A stretch of 64,000 bases of DNA from Acetobacteraceae bacterium (GTDB lineage: Bacteria > Pseudomonadota > Alphaproteobacteria > Acetobacterales > Acetobacteraceae), in contig JAKFUL010000026.1 of the NCBI GenBank assembly GCA_021732665.1, positions 58,438 through 122,437 on the forward strand. The letters run 5' to 3'. Position numbers and translations under genes: made by a program. Every line of letters starts with the position of its first letter. The stretch's first letter is position 1. Positions 28,073 through 36,579 of the stretch are shown in pieces. Under the pieces are notes generated by a model. It was not told where the DNA came from. It made no database searches and worked only from the letters and a program-made list of their open reading frames with translations.

Positions 28073-28435
28073 ATGAAAAGAACCCTTGCCATCCCCGCCG
28101 CGCTGCTGGCCGCGTTGCTGGGCGTGGGCGGCCTGGCCTATGCCCAGGGCGGCCATCAGGGCCACGGTGCCGCCAGCGCCAACCCCGCCACCCGCGCCTA
28201 CCAGGCCGCGGCCGAGGCCATGCATCGCGACATGGCCATCCGCTATACCGGCCAGGCCGATCGTGACTTCGTGGCCGGCATGATCCCGCATCACCAGGGC
28301 GCCATCGCCATGGCCCGCGTGGTGCTGCAGCATGGCCGGGACCCGGAGGTCCGGGCACTGGCCGAGGGCATCATCGCGGCCCAGGCGCGCGAGATCGCCG
28401 AGATGCAGGCAATGCTGACCCGGCTGCCGCGGTAG
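28073..28435 (+). CDS. DUF305 family exported protein (CopM-like)
   Basis: 120 residues with a signal peptide ending [10 protein letters not shown] (about 24) and a DUF305 four-helix domain. The metal-site pattern [19 protein letters not shown] (about 64-82) with paired His and several Met, plus GGHQGHG after the signal, suggests periplasmic copper or silver binding as in CopM; this is inference. ATG 28073 follows AGGAGG. Ends one base before the stop codon of the convergent SDR gene. Confidence 0.85.
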   Translation: MKRTLAIPAALLAALLGVGGLAYAQGGHQGHGAASANPATRAYQAAAEAMHRDMAIRYTGQADRDFVAGMIPHHQGAIAMARVVLQHGRDPEVRALAEGIIAAQAREIAEMQAMLTRLPR

Positions 28436-29119
28436 TCAGAACTTCTCGACCCAGGGCCGGACGGCCATTTCGCTGCTCCAGGAGGAGCGGGGCTGGGCCA
28501 CGACATGGAGGTAGCTGTCGGCGATCGCGTCGGGGTCGAGCAGCGAATCGCTGCCCGGCGCCGCAACACGGGTGGCGGAGGCGATGCCGCCATCGATGAC
28601 GAAATGGCAGACATGGATGTTCTGCGGATGCAACTCGCGCGCCAGGCTTTCGGCCAGGCCGCGCAGGGCGAATTTGCCCATGGCGAAGGGCGCCGATTGG
28701 GCGAAGCCCTTCACCCCGGCCGAGGCGCCGCTGAACAGGATGGTGCCGCCGCCGGCCTTGAGCATGCGTTGCGCCGCCTGCTGCGCCACCAGGAAGGCGC
28801 CGAAGGCGCAGACATCGATCGCGCGGCGGACCTGGGAGGGCAGCAGCGTGGCGATGGGGCCGCGGACACGGAAGCTGGGGTTATAGATGGCCAGCGCGGG
28901 CGCCTGGCCGGAATTGTCCAGCGCGGCGAAAAGGTCGGCCACATCCTCGGGCTCGGCGCTGTCGCAGCGATGCAGGGTGGCGCGGGTTTCCGCGGCCAGG
29001 GCCGCGAGCTTGGTGGTGTTGCGCGCGGCCAGCGCCACCTGCCAGCCGCTGGCCGCGAGTTTGCGGGCGAGCGAGGCGGAGAGGCCGGAGCCTGCGCCGA
29101 CGATGAGAGCCTGGTTCAT
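28436..29119 (-). CDS. SDR family protein without the catalytic tyrosine
   Basis: 227 residues with a Rossmann fold; the dinucleotide loop is IVGAGSGLSASLARKLA (about 5-21). Ser is present in LFSGASAG, but the YxxxK site reads FAMGK (about 150), so Phe replaces the proton-donating Tyr. A subfamily with this exchange and the same FALRGLAES and HFVIDGGI sequence exists as far as I recall, so it is probably a stable trait rather than damage; activity is uncertain. Its start overlaps the end of hyuB by four bases, which makes it the last gene of the hydantoinase locus. Confidence 0.85.
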   Translation of the reverse strand: MNQALIVGAGSGLSASLARKLAASGWQVALAARNTTKLAALAAETRATLHRCDSAEPEDVADLFAALDNSGQAPALAIYNPSFRVRGPIATLLPSQVRRAIDVCAFGAFLVAQQAAQRMLKAGGGTILFSGASAGVKGFAQSAPFAMGKFALRGLAESLARELHPQNIHVCHFVIDGGIASATRVAAPGSDSLLDPDAIADSYLHVVAQPRSSWSSEMAVRPWVEKF

Positions 29120-30765
29120 TCCGCCGCCCCCCGGGTGATCAACCCATCCTCGATATCCCGCTGCACCAGTGCCGGGTCGCGCTCCGCCGGGTCACCCATG
29201 CCGCCGCCACCTGGAAGATGCAGTACAAGATGTCGGCCCTTGGGGATGACCTGGAAGCCCTTGGTGCGCAGTGTGGTGCCGTTCGCGTCATCCAGCACCA
29301 CCCGGCCATGCGCGCCATCGCCGCCGCCGAAGCGGCCCTTCGGCGCATTCGCGACACGGTCGAAGATGGCGTTCACCGCGAATTCGGCGTTGTTCTTGGC
29401 GCCGATTTCCATGATCTGGCCGAAGCCGCCGCGGGTTTTGCCGGGGCCGGCGCTGTCGGGCCGTAGCTCCTTGCGCCAGAAGATCACCGGCGCGACGTTT
29501 TCCGTGGCCTCCACGCTCATCGTGCGCACGCCGGAGGGGAAGGCTGTGCCGTCCAGCCCGTCCTTCGTGGGGCGGGCGCCGGTGCCGCCGGAATTGAAGG
29601 TGATGATCTCGAAATCCTCCACCTCCGCGCTCTGTCCGGAGACCTGGGAGCCGCCGCGCAAGGGCGGGTTCCACAGGGCGGAGGAGCCCTCGGCCGCCAC
29701 GCGCCCGGGCACGGCCTGGCCCAGGCAGCCCATCATCAGGTCGGGGATCAATTGCCCGACCACGTGGCGGACGCTGACGGGATAGGGGCGCGGAGCATTG
29801 AGGATGCAGCCCTCGGGGATGAGCATCCGGAAGGGGGCGAGGCTGGCCCAGTTGTTGGGGATGTCCGGCGCCACCACCACCTTGATGCCAAAGCAGGAAT
29901 AGGCCCGGCAATAGGCCGGCGGCACGTTGATGCCGCGGTTGGAGAGGCCGGAGGTGCCGGCGTAGTCCACCACGATCTCGTTGTGCTTGACGGTCAGCGC
30001 GGCGCGCAGCGTCACCGGCGCCTCATAGCCATCGGAGATGATGGAGTTGTGATAGGTGCCCGGCGGCAGGGCGTTGATGGCGGCCTGGGTCGCGGTCAGC
30101 GAGGCGTCGAAGATATAGGCGGCCAGATCGTCCAACCCGTCGAGGGCGTATTCATCCAGCATCTCGGCCAAGCGCTTGGCGCCGGCGTCGTTGCAGGCGC
30201 AGAGCGAGTAGATGTCGCCTTCCAGCTCCACCGGGGTGCGGGAGCCGACGCGGATGAAGTCGAAGAACGTCTCGTTCGGCTGGCCTTGATCGAAGCATTT
30301 CACGATGGGGATGTAGAGGCCTTCCTCGAAGACTGAGCGCCCTTCCGGCCCCATGCCCAGGCCCCCGATATCGATGATATGGGCGGTGTTGGCGAAGAGG
30401 CCGACGATCTTGCCGTGGTGGAAAGCGGGGGAGACGACGGTGAGGTCGTGCAGGTGGCCGGTGCCGAGCCAGGGGTCGTTGGTGATGTAGTGGTCGCCGG
30501 GGCGCATGGTCTCGGCGGGGAACTTGGCCAGGAAGTGGCCGACCGATTCCATCATGGAATTGACGTGGCCGGGGGTGCCGGTGACGGCCTGGGCCAGCAT
30601 GCGGCCGGCCTGGTCGAAGACGCCGGCGGAGAGGTCACCTGCCTCGCGCACCGTGGTGGAGAAGGCGGTGCGGATCATCACCTGCGCCTGTTCCTCGACG
30701 ACGGCGATGAGGCGGTTCCATTGGATCTGGCGTTGGATTTTTTCGAGGGGGTTTTGCGGGGTCAT
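29116..30765 (-). CDS. hyuB: Hydantoinase B/oxoprolinase family protein
   Basis: B subunit of ATP-dependent N-methylhydantoinase/5-oxoprolinase/acetone-carboxylase-type enzymes; 549 residues. Family blocks: REAGDLSAGVFD, GTPGHVNSMMESVGHFL (about 62-78), GDHYITNDPW (about 90-99) and GTGHLHDL. Normally follows hyuA directly, but here a vapB-vapC-unknown cassette lies between the two. ATG 30765 has AGGAAA about ten bases upstream. Which ring is opened cannot be told from sequence. Coupled to the SDR gene downstream by a 4-base overlap. Confidence 0.92.
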   Translation of the reverse strand: MTPQNPLEKIQRQIQWNRLIAVVEEQAQVMIRTAFSTTVREAGDLSAGVFDQAGRMLAQAVTGTPGHVNSMMESVGHFLAKFPAETMRPGDHYITNDPWLGTGHLHDLTVVSPAFHHGKIVGLFANTAHIIDIGGLGMGPEGRSVFEEGLYIPIVKCFDQGQPNETFFDFIRVGSRTPVELEGDIYSLCACNDAGAKRLAEMLDEYALDGLDDLAAYIFDASLTATQAAINALPPGTYHNSIISDGYEAPVTLRAALTVKHNEIVVDYAGTSGLSNRGINVPPAYCRAYSCFGIKVVVAPDIPNNWASLAPFRMLIPEGCILNAPRPYPVSVRHVVGQLIPDLMMGCLGQAVPGRVAAEGSSALWNPPLRGGSQVSGQSAEVEDFEIITFNSGGTGARPTKDGLDGTAFPSGVRTMSVEATENVAPVIFWRKELRPDSAGPGKTRGGFGQIMEIGAKNNAEFAVNAIFDRVANAPKGRFGGGDGAHGRVVLDDANGTTLRTKGFQVIPKGRHLVLHLPGGGGMGDPAERDPALVQRDIEDGLITRGAAE

Positions 30766-30790
30766 GACGATCGATTTCCTGTGCCGAATC

Positions 30791-31516
30791 TCAATACCGA
30801 GGCCTAATTGTATCCAAGCTGCTGCGGAGCTTCAGCTCCCCCGCGCGTTCCGGGAACATCAACGCGAAAACTTCTAATGACCAGATCCCGACCCGCGCCA
30901 TGCTCTTCAACGACAGATCGAGGGGCGGGCCGTCCGCTTGCAGATAGATGACGTCAAGTTTTTTCTCTCCGGCCAACCGCGTCATCTCCGTATGGGAAGA
31001 GAGCATGGGCTCGTTCGGATGTGCGCCAAAATCAATTAGGCGCTCGTAGAGCGTGTCGAAGGCATCCGCCAAGGTTTTGTCGCGTGCTGCAATGCTGCTT
31101 CGGATATTCGCTGGGGTGAAAGCTTTTCTGACCGCTTTTTTTGCGTCAGCGCTTTCCATCCTGCGCAGCCAAATCGCTCCAAGGCCGGTGTCGCCGAACC
31201 GGATCATTGCCGCATAGCCCGCACATTCAGGCGCGAGGCAGAGAAGGCTTGGCGCCTCGGCACATTGGCCGGATATGGCCAAGGCGGCGCCAGCACGGAA
31301 TGCGGCGTGGCTGCGAAAGAACAGGTTTGCGGGCCGGGCATTGACTGCTCCCTGGAATTCCCCCGCACACGTCCACAAAAGGCGATCAAGCCCGCAGATG
31401 TCGCCGACCACGCCGCGCTTGTTGTGGAAGGTGCCGAACTGGTTTTCGCGGGCGAGGTCGAGAAAATTGGTCAGCGGCTGGTCTTGCCACCCATGTGGTG
31501 GAAGGCGTTGGTTCAT
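30791..31516 (-). CDS. Unknown protein translationally coupled to vapC
   Basis: 241 residues, not recognised. No signal peptide or membrane span; mostly helical by composition, with TFHNKRGVVGDICGLDRLLW near residue 28, paired Cys in CLAPECAG near 93 and a KKLDVIYLQADGPPLDLSL block near 195. Its ATG overlaps the vapC stop by four bases (ATGA), so it is made from the same message as the toxin-antitoxin pair. GC is visibly lower than in hyuA and hyuB (roughly 55 percent against about 68), suggesting it arrived with vapBC. Confidence 0.75.
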   Translation of the reverse strand: MNQRLPPHGWQDQPLTNFLDLARENQFGTFHNKRGVVGDICGLDRLLWTCAGEFQGAVNARPANLFFRSHAAFRAGAALAISGQCAEAPSLLCLAPECAGYAAMIRFGDTGLGAIWLRRMESADAKKAVRKAFTPANIRSSIAARDKTLADAFDTLYERLIDFGAHPNEPMLSSHTEMTRLAGEKKLDVIYLQADGPPLDLSLKSMARVGIWSLEVFALMFPERAGELKLRSSLDTIRPRY

Positions 31517-31962
31517 ATGCCTTGATTCACTTCGGGGCGAAAAGCACGCAACCCTGCATACGCCACAAACGGCTCAAAATCCCGGTCACTGTGCAGCAGC
31601 GGCACATCATGCGCGATGCACCAGGTGGCGATTAGGCAATCTACCGATTTCCGCACAGTGATCCCGCGCCCTCGCAGCGCGCGAAAATGCTCTGCCGCCG
31701 CCAAAGCCAACTCCGTGCCGCCCAGGCAAACCTGCGGAAAGGACAGCAGCACCGCGCGGGTCCGGTCATGCGCGCGGTCGTCGGCGATGCCGCGCAGCAC
31801 TTCCATCAAGATCAGATCGCCCATGATGAGCGAGGCCGGCTCCTCCTCTACTCGCTCGTCGCGAAGCGCTTGAAGCAGCCGCCGGAAAATCATTGTCTGC
31901 GCGGTCGATCTGCCGCGCAGATGATCGATCCAGACCGAACTGTCGACGAAGACGCGGCTCAA
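31513..31962 (-). CDS. vapC: VapC-type PIN-domain ribonuclease toxin
   Basis: 149 residues; PIN domain with the acidic residues expected of a metal-dependent RNase: Asp in VFVDSSVWID (about 6 and 12), Glu in LILMEVLRG (about 54) and Asp in VRKSVDCLIATWC and LLHSDRDFEPF (about 109 and 126). VapC toxins cut tRNA or rRNA and are held inactive by VapB. Start overlaps the vapB stop (ATGA). Inserted between hyuA and hyuB. Confidence 0.92.
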   Translation of the reverse strand: MSRVFVDSSVWIDHLRGRSTAQTMIFRRLLQALRDERVEEEPASLIMGDLILMEVLRGIADDRAHDRTRAVLLSFPQVCLGGTELALAAAEHFRALRGRGITVRKSVDCLIATWCIAHDVPLLHSDRDFEPFVAYAGLRAFRPEVNQGI

Positions 31963-32165
31963 TCCCGCTCCGGGATATCACGGCGTTCGGCATCCAGGTC
32001 ACCTTCCCACTCAACCTGTCCGAACAGATCAAGCGCCGAGGCCTGCCTCTGCCGCCGCGCCAGCAGGCGCAGCGCCGCCTCCACGGTCTCCCGCTTGGTC
32101 TTAAATCCCGTCGCCGCCATGGCCTCCGCCATCAAACGGTCGTCGATGTCGATATTGGTGCGCAT
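31959..32165 (-). CDS. vapB: VapB-type antitoxin
   Basis: 68 residues. Begins MRTNIDIDDRLMAEAMAA, the ribbon-helix-helix pattern of type II VapB antitoxins, with TKRETVEAALRLL as the dimerising helix; the acidic C-terminal tail would wrap VapC. Overlaps vapC by four bases. An inverted repeat lies just upstream and probably binds the VapBC complex. Confidence 0.9.
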   Translation of the reverse strand: MRTNIDIDDRLMAEAMAATGFKTKRETVEAALRLLARRQRQASALDLFGQVEWEGDLDAERRDIPERD

Positions 32166-32174
32166 AGCCCGCTC

Positions 32175-32205
32175 ATGTGTAAGTTAGGAGGTCAAGTATA
32201 CACAT
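32175..32205. promoter_or_regulatory. Inverted repeat before vapB (candidate autoregulatory operator)
   Basis: ATGTGTA and TACACAT arms with a 17-base spacer, starting nine bases before the vapB ATG, in the 63 bp between hyuA and vapB. The spacer holds CCTCC-like bases that read GGAGG on the plus strand only. The position fits a promoter repressed by VapBC, which would give the cassette its own expression. Confidence 0.5.
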
Positions 32206-32228
32206 CGCGGTGGCTGACTTCAAGATTT

Positions 32229-34298
32229 TCATCCCTCCCGCACCAACTCCAGATACCCCAGCCCATCCACCGCGCACACCCAGCCCGCCCCGACCAGTGT
32301 GCTGGTCTCATCCTCGCTGATGATGCAGGGCCCCAAAACGCGGCAACCCGGCGGCATGGCGGTACGGTCATACACCGCCCATTCCGCCACCGCGCCGGTG
32401 GCCGTATCGCGCACCGCCTGGTGTCTGATGGGTGCCGGCGCCGGGGCCGCGGCGGGCTCGGCCACCGGCTCCACCGCCTCCACCACGGTGCTCACCACCA
32501 CGGCAAAACTCATCACCTCGACATCCGAGCCAGGCACTGGCCGGTCATAGAAGCGCGCATATTCGGCATCGTAATCGGCGCGTATCCTCGCCACGTCCTC
32601 GGCGCCCAGCGCACCCGCAGGCATGGGCACGGCAATCTCATGCCCCTGGCCGACATAGCGCATATAGGCGGTGCGCGTTTCCTTCGTTGGCGCGCCAAAA
32701 CTGCCGCGGGAGACCACTTCGGCCGCCTCGCGGCTCATATCCGCCAGCAGGGCATTCACCCCGGCCACGTCAAAACTCGCAAAGCGCTGGTACAGGCTGC
32801 GCACCACCTCATAAGCCACCGGCGCGCGCAGAAACCCGATGGCGCTGCCCACCCCGGCGCCGGATGGCACCAGCATGCGCGTCACGCCGATCTTCTCCGC
32901 CACGCGATAGCCATGCACCGGCCCGCCGCCGCCAAAGGCCACAATGGTGCGGCCTTCATAGGTTTTCGCGGATTCGATGGCATGCACACGGGCCGCATTG
33001 GCCATGTTCTCATCCACCATCTCGACCACGCCGAGGGCCGCCATCGGCGCCTCCAGCCCCATCGGCCGGCCCACGGCCGCGACCAACGCGGCCTCGGCCT
33101 GGGCCGGAAACAAGGTCAGCGCGCCGCCGGCGAAGGTCGCGGGATCATAGCGCCCCAGCAGGAGGTTCGCGTCGGTCACCGCGGGCTTTTCGCCGCCGCG
33201 GCCATAGCAGGCCGGCCCCGGCACTGCCCCGGCACTCTCGGGCCCGACCTGGATGCGGCCCAGGCCATCGACATGCGCCAGCGACCCGCCGCCGGCGCCG
33301 ATCTCCACCATCTCGATCACGGGGATGCGCAGCGGCAGGCCGGAGCCCTTCTGGAAGCGGCCAATGCGCGCCACCTCGAAGCTGCGCGACGCCTGGGGCG
33401 CGAAATCATCGATCAGGCAGACCTTGGCCGTGGTGCCGCCCATGTCGAATGACAAAACCTTGGACAGCCCTTTTTGGCGCGCCACAAACGCGGAGAAAAT
33501 GGCGCCACCCGCCGGCCCGCTCTCGACCAGCCGGATGGGGAATTTCGCCGCCGTGTCGATGCCCGTGAGGCCACCGCCGGAGAGCATCATGAAGACCGGC
33601 ACATTCATGCCCATGGCATCCAGCCCGGCCCGCAGACGGGCCAGATAGCCGGCCATCAGCGGCTGCACATAGGCATTGGCGACAGTGGTCGAAAACCGCT
33701 CCCATTCCCGCATTTCCGGGCTGACTTCGCAGGCCAGCGAAATCCGCACCTCCGGCCAGATTTTTTCCGCGATCTCGGCGGCCCGCCGCTCATGCGCCGG
33801 GTTCACAAAACCATGCATGAAGCCGATGGCCAGCGACTGCATGCCCTCCGCGCGCAGGAAGCGCACGGCATCCGCCACCGCCGCCTCGTCCAGCGGCTTC
33901 ACCTCGCGCCCGGTATTGTCCATGCGGCCGGGGACAGGCACGCGGTGGCGGCGGCGCACCAGCGGCCGCGGCAGGTCGATGTTCAAATCGTACTGGTCGT
34001 AGCGGCTCTCATTGCCCAGCGCCAAAACGTCTCGGAAACCCTCGGTGGTGATGAAGCCGGTGGGGGCGCCCTTGCGCTCGATGATGGCGTTGGTGGCCAA
34101 AGTGGTGCCGTGGATAACCAACTCCACATCACCCGGCGCCAGCCCTGCCCGGGCCAGCACGGCGCGCACGCCTTCCAGCACGCCTTCCTCGGGCGCCGCG
34201 GGGGTGGTCAGCACCTTCACCGTCCAGCGCTGGCCATCAAGCTCCAGGGCGATGTCGGTGAAGGTGCCGCCGATATCGGCGGCGATGCGCGCCCCCAC
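32229..34298 (-). CDS. hyuA: Hydantoinase A/oxoprolinase family protein
   Basis: A subunit of the N-methylhydantoinase/oxoprolinase type; 689 residues with an actin-like ATPase fold. RIAADIGGTFTDIALEL at the N-terminus binds ATP phosphate; HGTTLATNAIIERKG (about 63-77) and SFDMGGTTAKVCLID (about 289-303) are family blocks. Start is GTG, two bases after the SDR stop codon. Its B partner lies 1.5 kb downstream behind the vapBC cassette. Substrate unknown; hydantoins, 5-oxoproline or related cyclic amides are possible. Confidence 0.92.
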   Translation of the reverse strand: MGARIAADIGGTFTDIALELDGQRWTVKVLTTPAAPEEGVLEGVRAVLARAGLAPGDVELVIHGTTLATNAIIERKGAPTGFITTEGFRDVLALGNESRYDQYDLNIDLPRPLVRRRHRVPVPGRMDNTGREVKPLDEAAVADAVRFLRAEGMQSLAIGFMHGFVNPAHERRAAEIAEKIWPEVRISLACEVSPEMREWERFSTTVANAYVQPLMAGYLARLRAGLDAMGMNVPVFMMLSGGGLTGIDTAAKFPIRLVESGPAGGAIFSAFVARQKGLSKVLSFDMGGTTAKVCLIDDFAPQASRSFEVARIGRFQKGSGLPLRIPVIEMVEIGAGGGSLAHVDGLGRIQVGPESAGAVPGPACYGRGGEKPAVTDANLLLGRYDPATFAGGALTLFPAQAEAALVAAVGRPMGLEAPMAALGVVEMVDENMANAARVHAIESAKTYEGRTIVAFGGGGPVHGYRVAEKIGVTRMLVPSGAGVGSAIGFLRAPVAYEVVRSLYQRFASFDVAGVNALLADMSREAAEVVSRGSFGAPTKETRTAYMRYVGQGHEIAVPMPAGALGAEDVARIRADYDAEYARFYDRPVPGSDVEVMSFAVVVSTVVEAVEPVAEPAAAPAPAPIRHQAVRDTATGAVAEWAVYDRTAMPPGCRVLGPCIISEDETSTLVGAGWVCAVDGLGYLELVREG

Positions 34299-34300
34299 CC

Positions 34301-35089
34301 TCAGAAGCCCCGCACCATGCCGCCATCGGCACGCATGATCTCGCCGGTGATATAGGCCGCGGGCACGCCGCAGAGGAAGGCGACCAGCGGGCCATACTCA
34401 TCCGGCTCGCCATAGCGCAGCGCGGGAATGGTCTTGCTGCGCTCGGCGATCACCTCGTCGATGCTCTTGCCGGTCTTCGCGCCCAGGCTCTTGGCGGTCT
34501 CGATGCTGCGGTCGGTGCGGATGGCACCGGGGGCCACGATGTTGACGGTCACACCCTCGCCCGCCACCTCGGTGGAGAGCGTCTTGAGGTAGCCCATGAT
34601 CGAGGCGCGCAGCGTGTTGCTCAGCACCAGATTGGGAATCGGCTGCTGCATGCCCGTGCTGCCGACATTGATGATCCGGCCGAATTTCTGCGCCCGCATC
34701 CCAGGCAGCAGTTTTTTGGTGATGTGGATGGGTGCGAGGACGATGCGCTGGAACCAGGGCGCCAGCAGCGCCTCATCCAGCTCCAAAGCGGTGCCCGGCG
34801 GCGGGCCGCCATGGTTGAGGATGAGGATGTCCACGCCGCCCATAGCCGCGACCGCGCCATCGGCCAGGCGGTCCATTTCGGTATTCTCCGCCACATCGGC
34901 GGGGATGCCGGTGGCCGAGGCGGCGCCGAGCGACACGAGTTCCGCCGCCGCCACATCCAGGCTGGCCTGGCTGCGGCCGGAGATGACGAGGTGGCAACCC
35001 TCGCGCGCCAGCGCGTCCGCCACGCTCCGCCCCAGGCCCTTGGATGCACCCATCACCAGCGCGCGCTTGCCCTGCAAACCCAGATCCAT
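34301..35089 (-). CDS. SDR family oxidoreductase lacking the usual catalytic tyrosine
   Basis: 262 residues from ATG 35089, which has GGAG seven bases upstream; 20 extra codons upstream are rejected. Rossmann loop VMGASKGLGRSVADALA (about 12-28) and LNHGGP near 90. Where YxxxK is expected it reads LSNTLRASIMGYLK (about 156-169), so Tyr and Lys are shifted or replaced (Asn and Arg). Relatives with SNxxR in this place exist to my knowledge, so it is likely a subfamily trait. First gene of the hydantoinase locus. Confidence 0.86.
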   Translation of the reverse strand: MDLGLQGKRALVMGASKGLGRSVADALAREGCHLVISGRSQASLDVAAAELVSLGAASATGIPADVAENTEMDRLADGAVAAMGGVDILILNHGGPPPGTALELDEALLAPWFQRIVLAPIHITKKLLPGMRAQKFGRIINVGSTGMQQPIPNLVLSNTLRASIMGYLKTLSTEVAGEGVTVNIVAPGAIRTDRSIETAKSLGAKTGKSIDEVIAERSKTIPALRYGEPDEYGPLVAFLCGVPAAYITGEIMRADGGMVRGF

Positions 35090-35251
35090 GCTCAAACTCC
35101 CGAAACAATGTGAGGTCCGGACAATCCAGCACCGGCACAGGGCTGGCAACCCGTGGGCGGAGATCCAGCGCCGATTGCCGGGACGCCTTGTCGTTCCCTC
35201 CAGGGCTGGGAGACTTTATTCTGCCCCCGGCAACAGTCGCGATCGTCAGCC

Positions 35252-35563
35252 ATGACCCTTTCCATGCGTCGTCACCTGCTGCTCGCCGCCTGCGCCAACG
35301 AGGCGCCGCCGCCGCCCGGTCCGATACCACGCTCGGGATCATCAACTGGCAGGTCGGCTTCATCGGCCAGGGCGGCTGGGGCCGCGGCACGCTGGTCCAT
35401 CTCGGCCGGCGGCTGCCCCTTTGCGTCCGCGCGGCCGGCGTGGATGGTGCCGGGGCCGCGCGCATCCACGCCACGGGCGAGGTTTTCAACCTGCCCGATG
35501 TCAGCCTCTTCCCCGGCGTTTAAGGCCAGGCGCGCGGATGGCGTGCTGATCGAAATGCGCTAA
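35252..35563 (+). pseudogene. Remnant of a small exported protein, frameshifted and shortened
   Basis: An N-terminus MTLSMRRHLLLAACANEAP begins in one frame. A conserved-looking core, INWQVGFIGQGGWGRGTLVH and RIHATGEVFNL, continues in another frame that stops at 35523. The typical ending ADGVLIEMR returns in the first frame and stops at 35563. Small alphaproteobacterial exported proteins with this core are usually longer between the core and the VIEMR-like end, so there has been deletion as well as frameshift. It fills the 508-bp gap between divergent genes, which otherwise holds only promoters. Confidence 0.5.
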
Positions 35564-35597
35564 ACCCCTGGGCGAAATTTCGCCTGGGGAAACAGCC

Positions 35598-36575
35598 ATG
35601 TCCAAGCCCGTCCTGCTCGTCACCCGCAAGCTGCCGGTGGAGATCGAGGCCCGCGCTGTGCGCGACTATGACGCGCGGCTGAACCCGCGGGATGAGCCCT
35701 GGTTTCGCGACGGTCTGGAGATCGCCCGGCGCGCGACGGAGGCTAAGGCGGCCGGCGTGCTGATCGCGGCCGGCGACCCGATGAATGCCGCGGCCTTCGC
35801 CGCGCTACCGGACAGCGTGAAGATCGTGACCACTTTCTCGGTCGGCTACGACCACGTGGACGTGGAAGCGGCGCGCGCGAAAAACATCATCGTGACCAAC
35901 ACGCCGGAGGTGCTGAGCTTCGCCACCGCGGAATGCGCCTTCACGCTGCTGCTGATGGCCGCGCGGCGCGCCGGCGAGGGTGAGCGCATGGTCCGCGCGA
36001 ACAAGTGGGAGGGCTGGGCGCCGACGCAGCTGATGGGCGTGACGCTGGAGGGCAAGAAGCTCGGCATCCTGGGCTTCGGCCGCATCGGCCAGAAGCTGGC
36101 GGCCATGGCGCGCGGCTTTGGGATGCAGATTCATTACCGCGACCTGCGGAAACTGCCGCCGGAGGTAGAGCAGGGCGCCATCTTCCACGAGACCGACGAG
36201 AAATTCCTGGCCAGCATCGACATGCTCTCCATGCATGTCCCGGGCGGCGACGGCACCCGCAAATGGCTGGACGCGACGCGGCTGGCGCAGATGAAGCCGG
36301 GCAGCATCGTCATCAACACCGGGCGCGGCGGCAGCGTGGATGATCAGGCGCTGGTGGCGGCGCTGACCTCCGGCCATATCCGCGCCGCGGGGCTGGATGT
36401 CTATGATGGCGAGCCGAAGGTGTTCCCGGGCTATCTCGGCCTCGAAAACGTCGCCCTGCTGCCGCATCTCGGCAGCGCCACCATCGAGACGCGCGACGCG
36501 ATGGGCGAGCGGGCGTTGCAGAACCTCGACTGCGTGCTGCGCTTCGACCTGCCGCCGCCGCACCGGGTGGCGTGA
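35598..36575 (+). CDS. D-isomer-specific 2-hydroxyacid dehydrogenase
   Basis: NAD(P)-dependent reductase of the glyoxylate/hydroxypyruvate reductase group; 325 residues. The NAD loop GILGFGRIGQKLAAMARGFG lies near residues 155-174. Catalytic Arg in NTGRGGSVDD (about 237), Glu in DVYDGEPK (about 274) and His in LLPHLGSATIETRD (about 292) are present. GGGGAAA before the ATG is the ribosome-binding site. Not obviously in an operon; the ASCH gene converges from the other side five bases away. Confidence 0.92.
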   Translation: MSKPVLLVTRKLPVEIEARAVRDYDARLNPRDEPWFRDGLEIARRATEAKAAGVLIAAGDPMNAAAFAALPDSVKIVTTFSVGYDHVDVEAARAKNIIVTNTPEVLSFATAECAFTLLLMAARRAGEGERMVRANKWEGWAPTQLMGVTLEGKKLGILGFGRIGQKLAAMARGFGMQIHYRDLRKLPPEVEQGAIFHETDEKFLASIDMLSMHVPGGDGTRKWLDATRLAQMKPGSIVINTGRGGSVDDQALVAALTSGHIRAAGLDVYDGEPKVFPGYLGLENVALLPHLGSATIETRDAMGERALQNLDCVLRFDLPPPHRVA

Positions 36576-36579
36576 GGGA

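Noticed and set aside
28436..29119. Calling the FAMGK-bearing SDR a pseudogene
   Set aside because: The frame is intact, coupled to hyuB, and the Tyr to Phe change appears to be shared by a subfamily.
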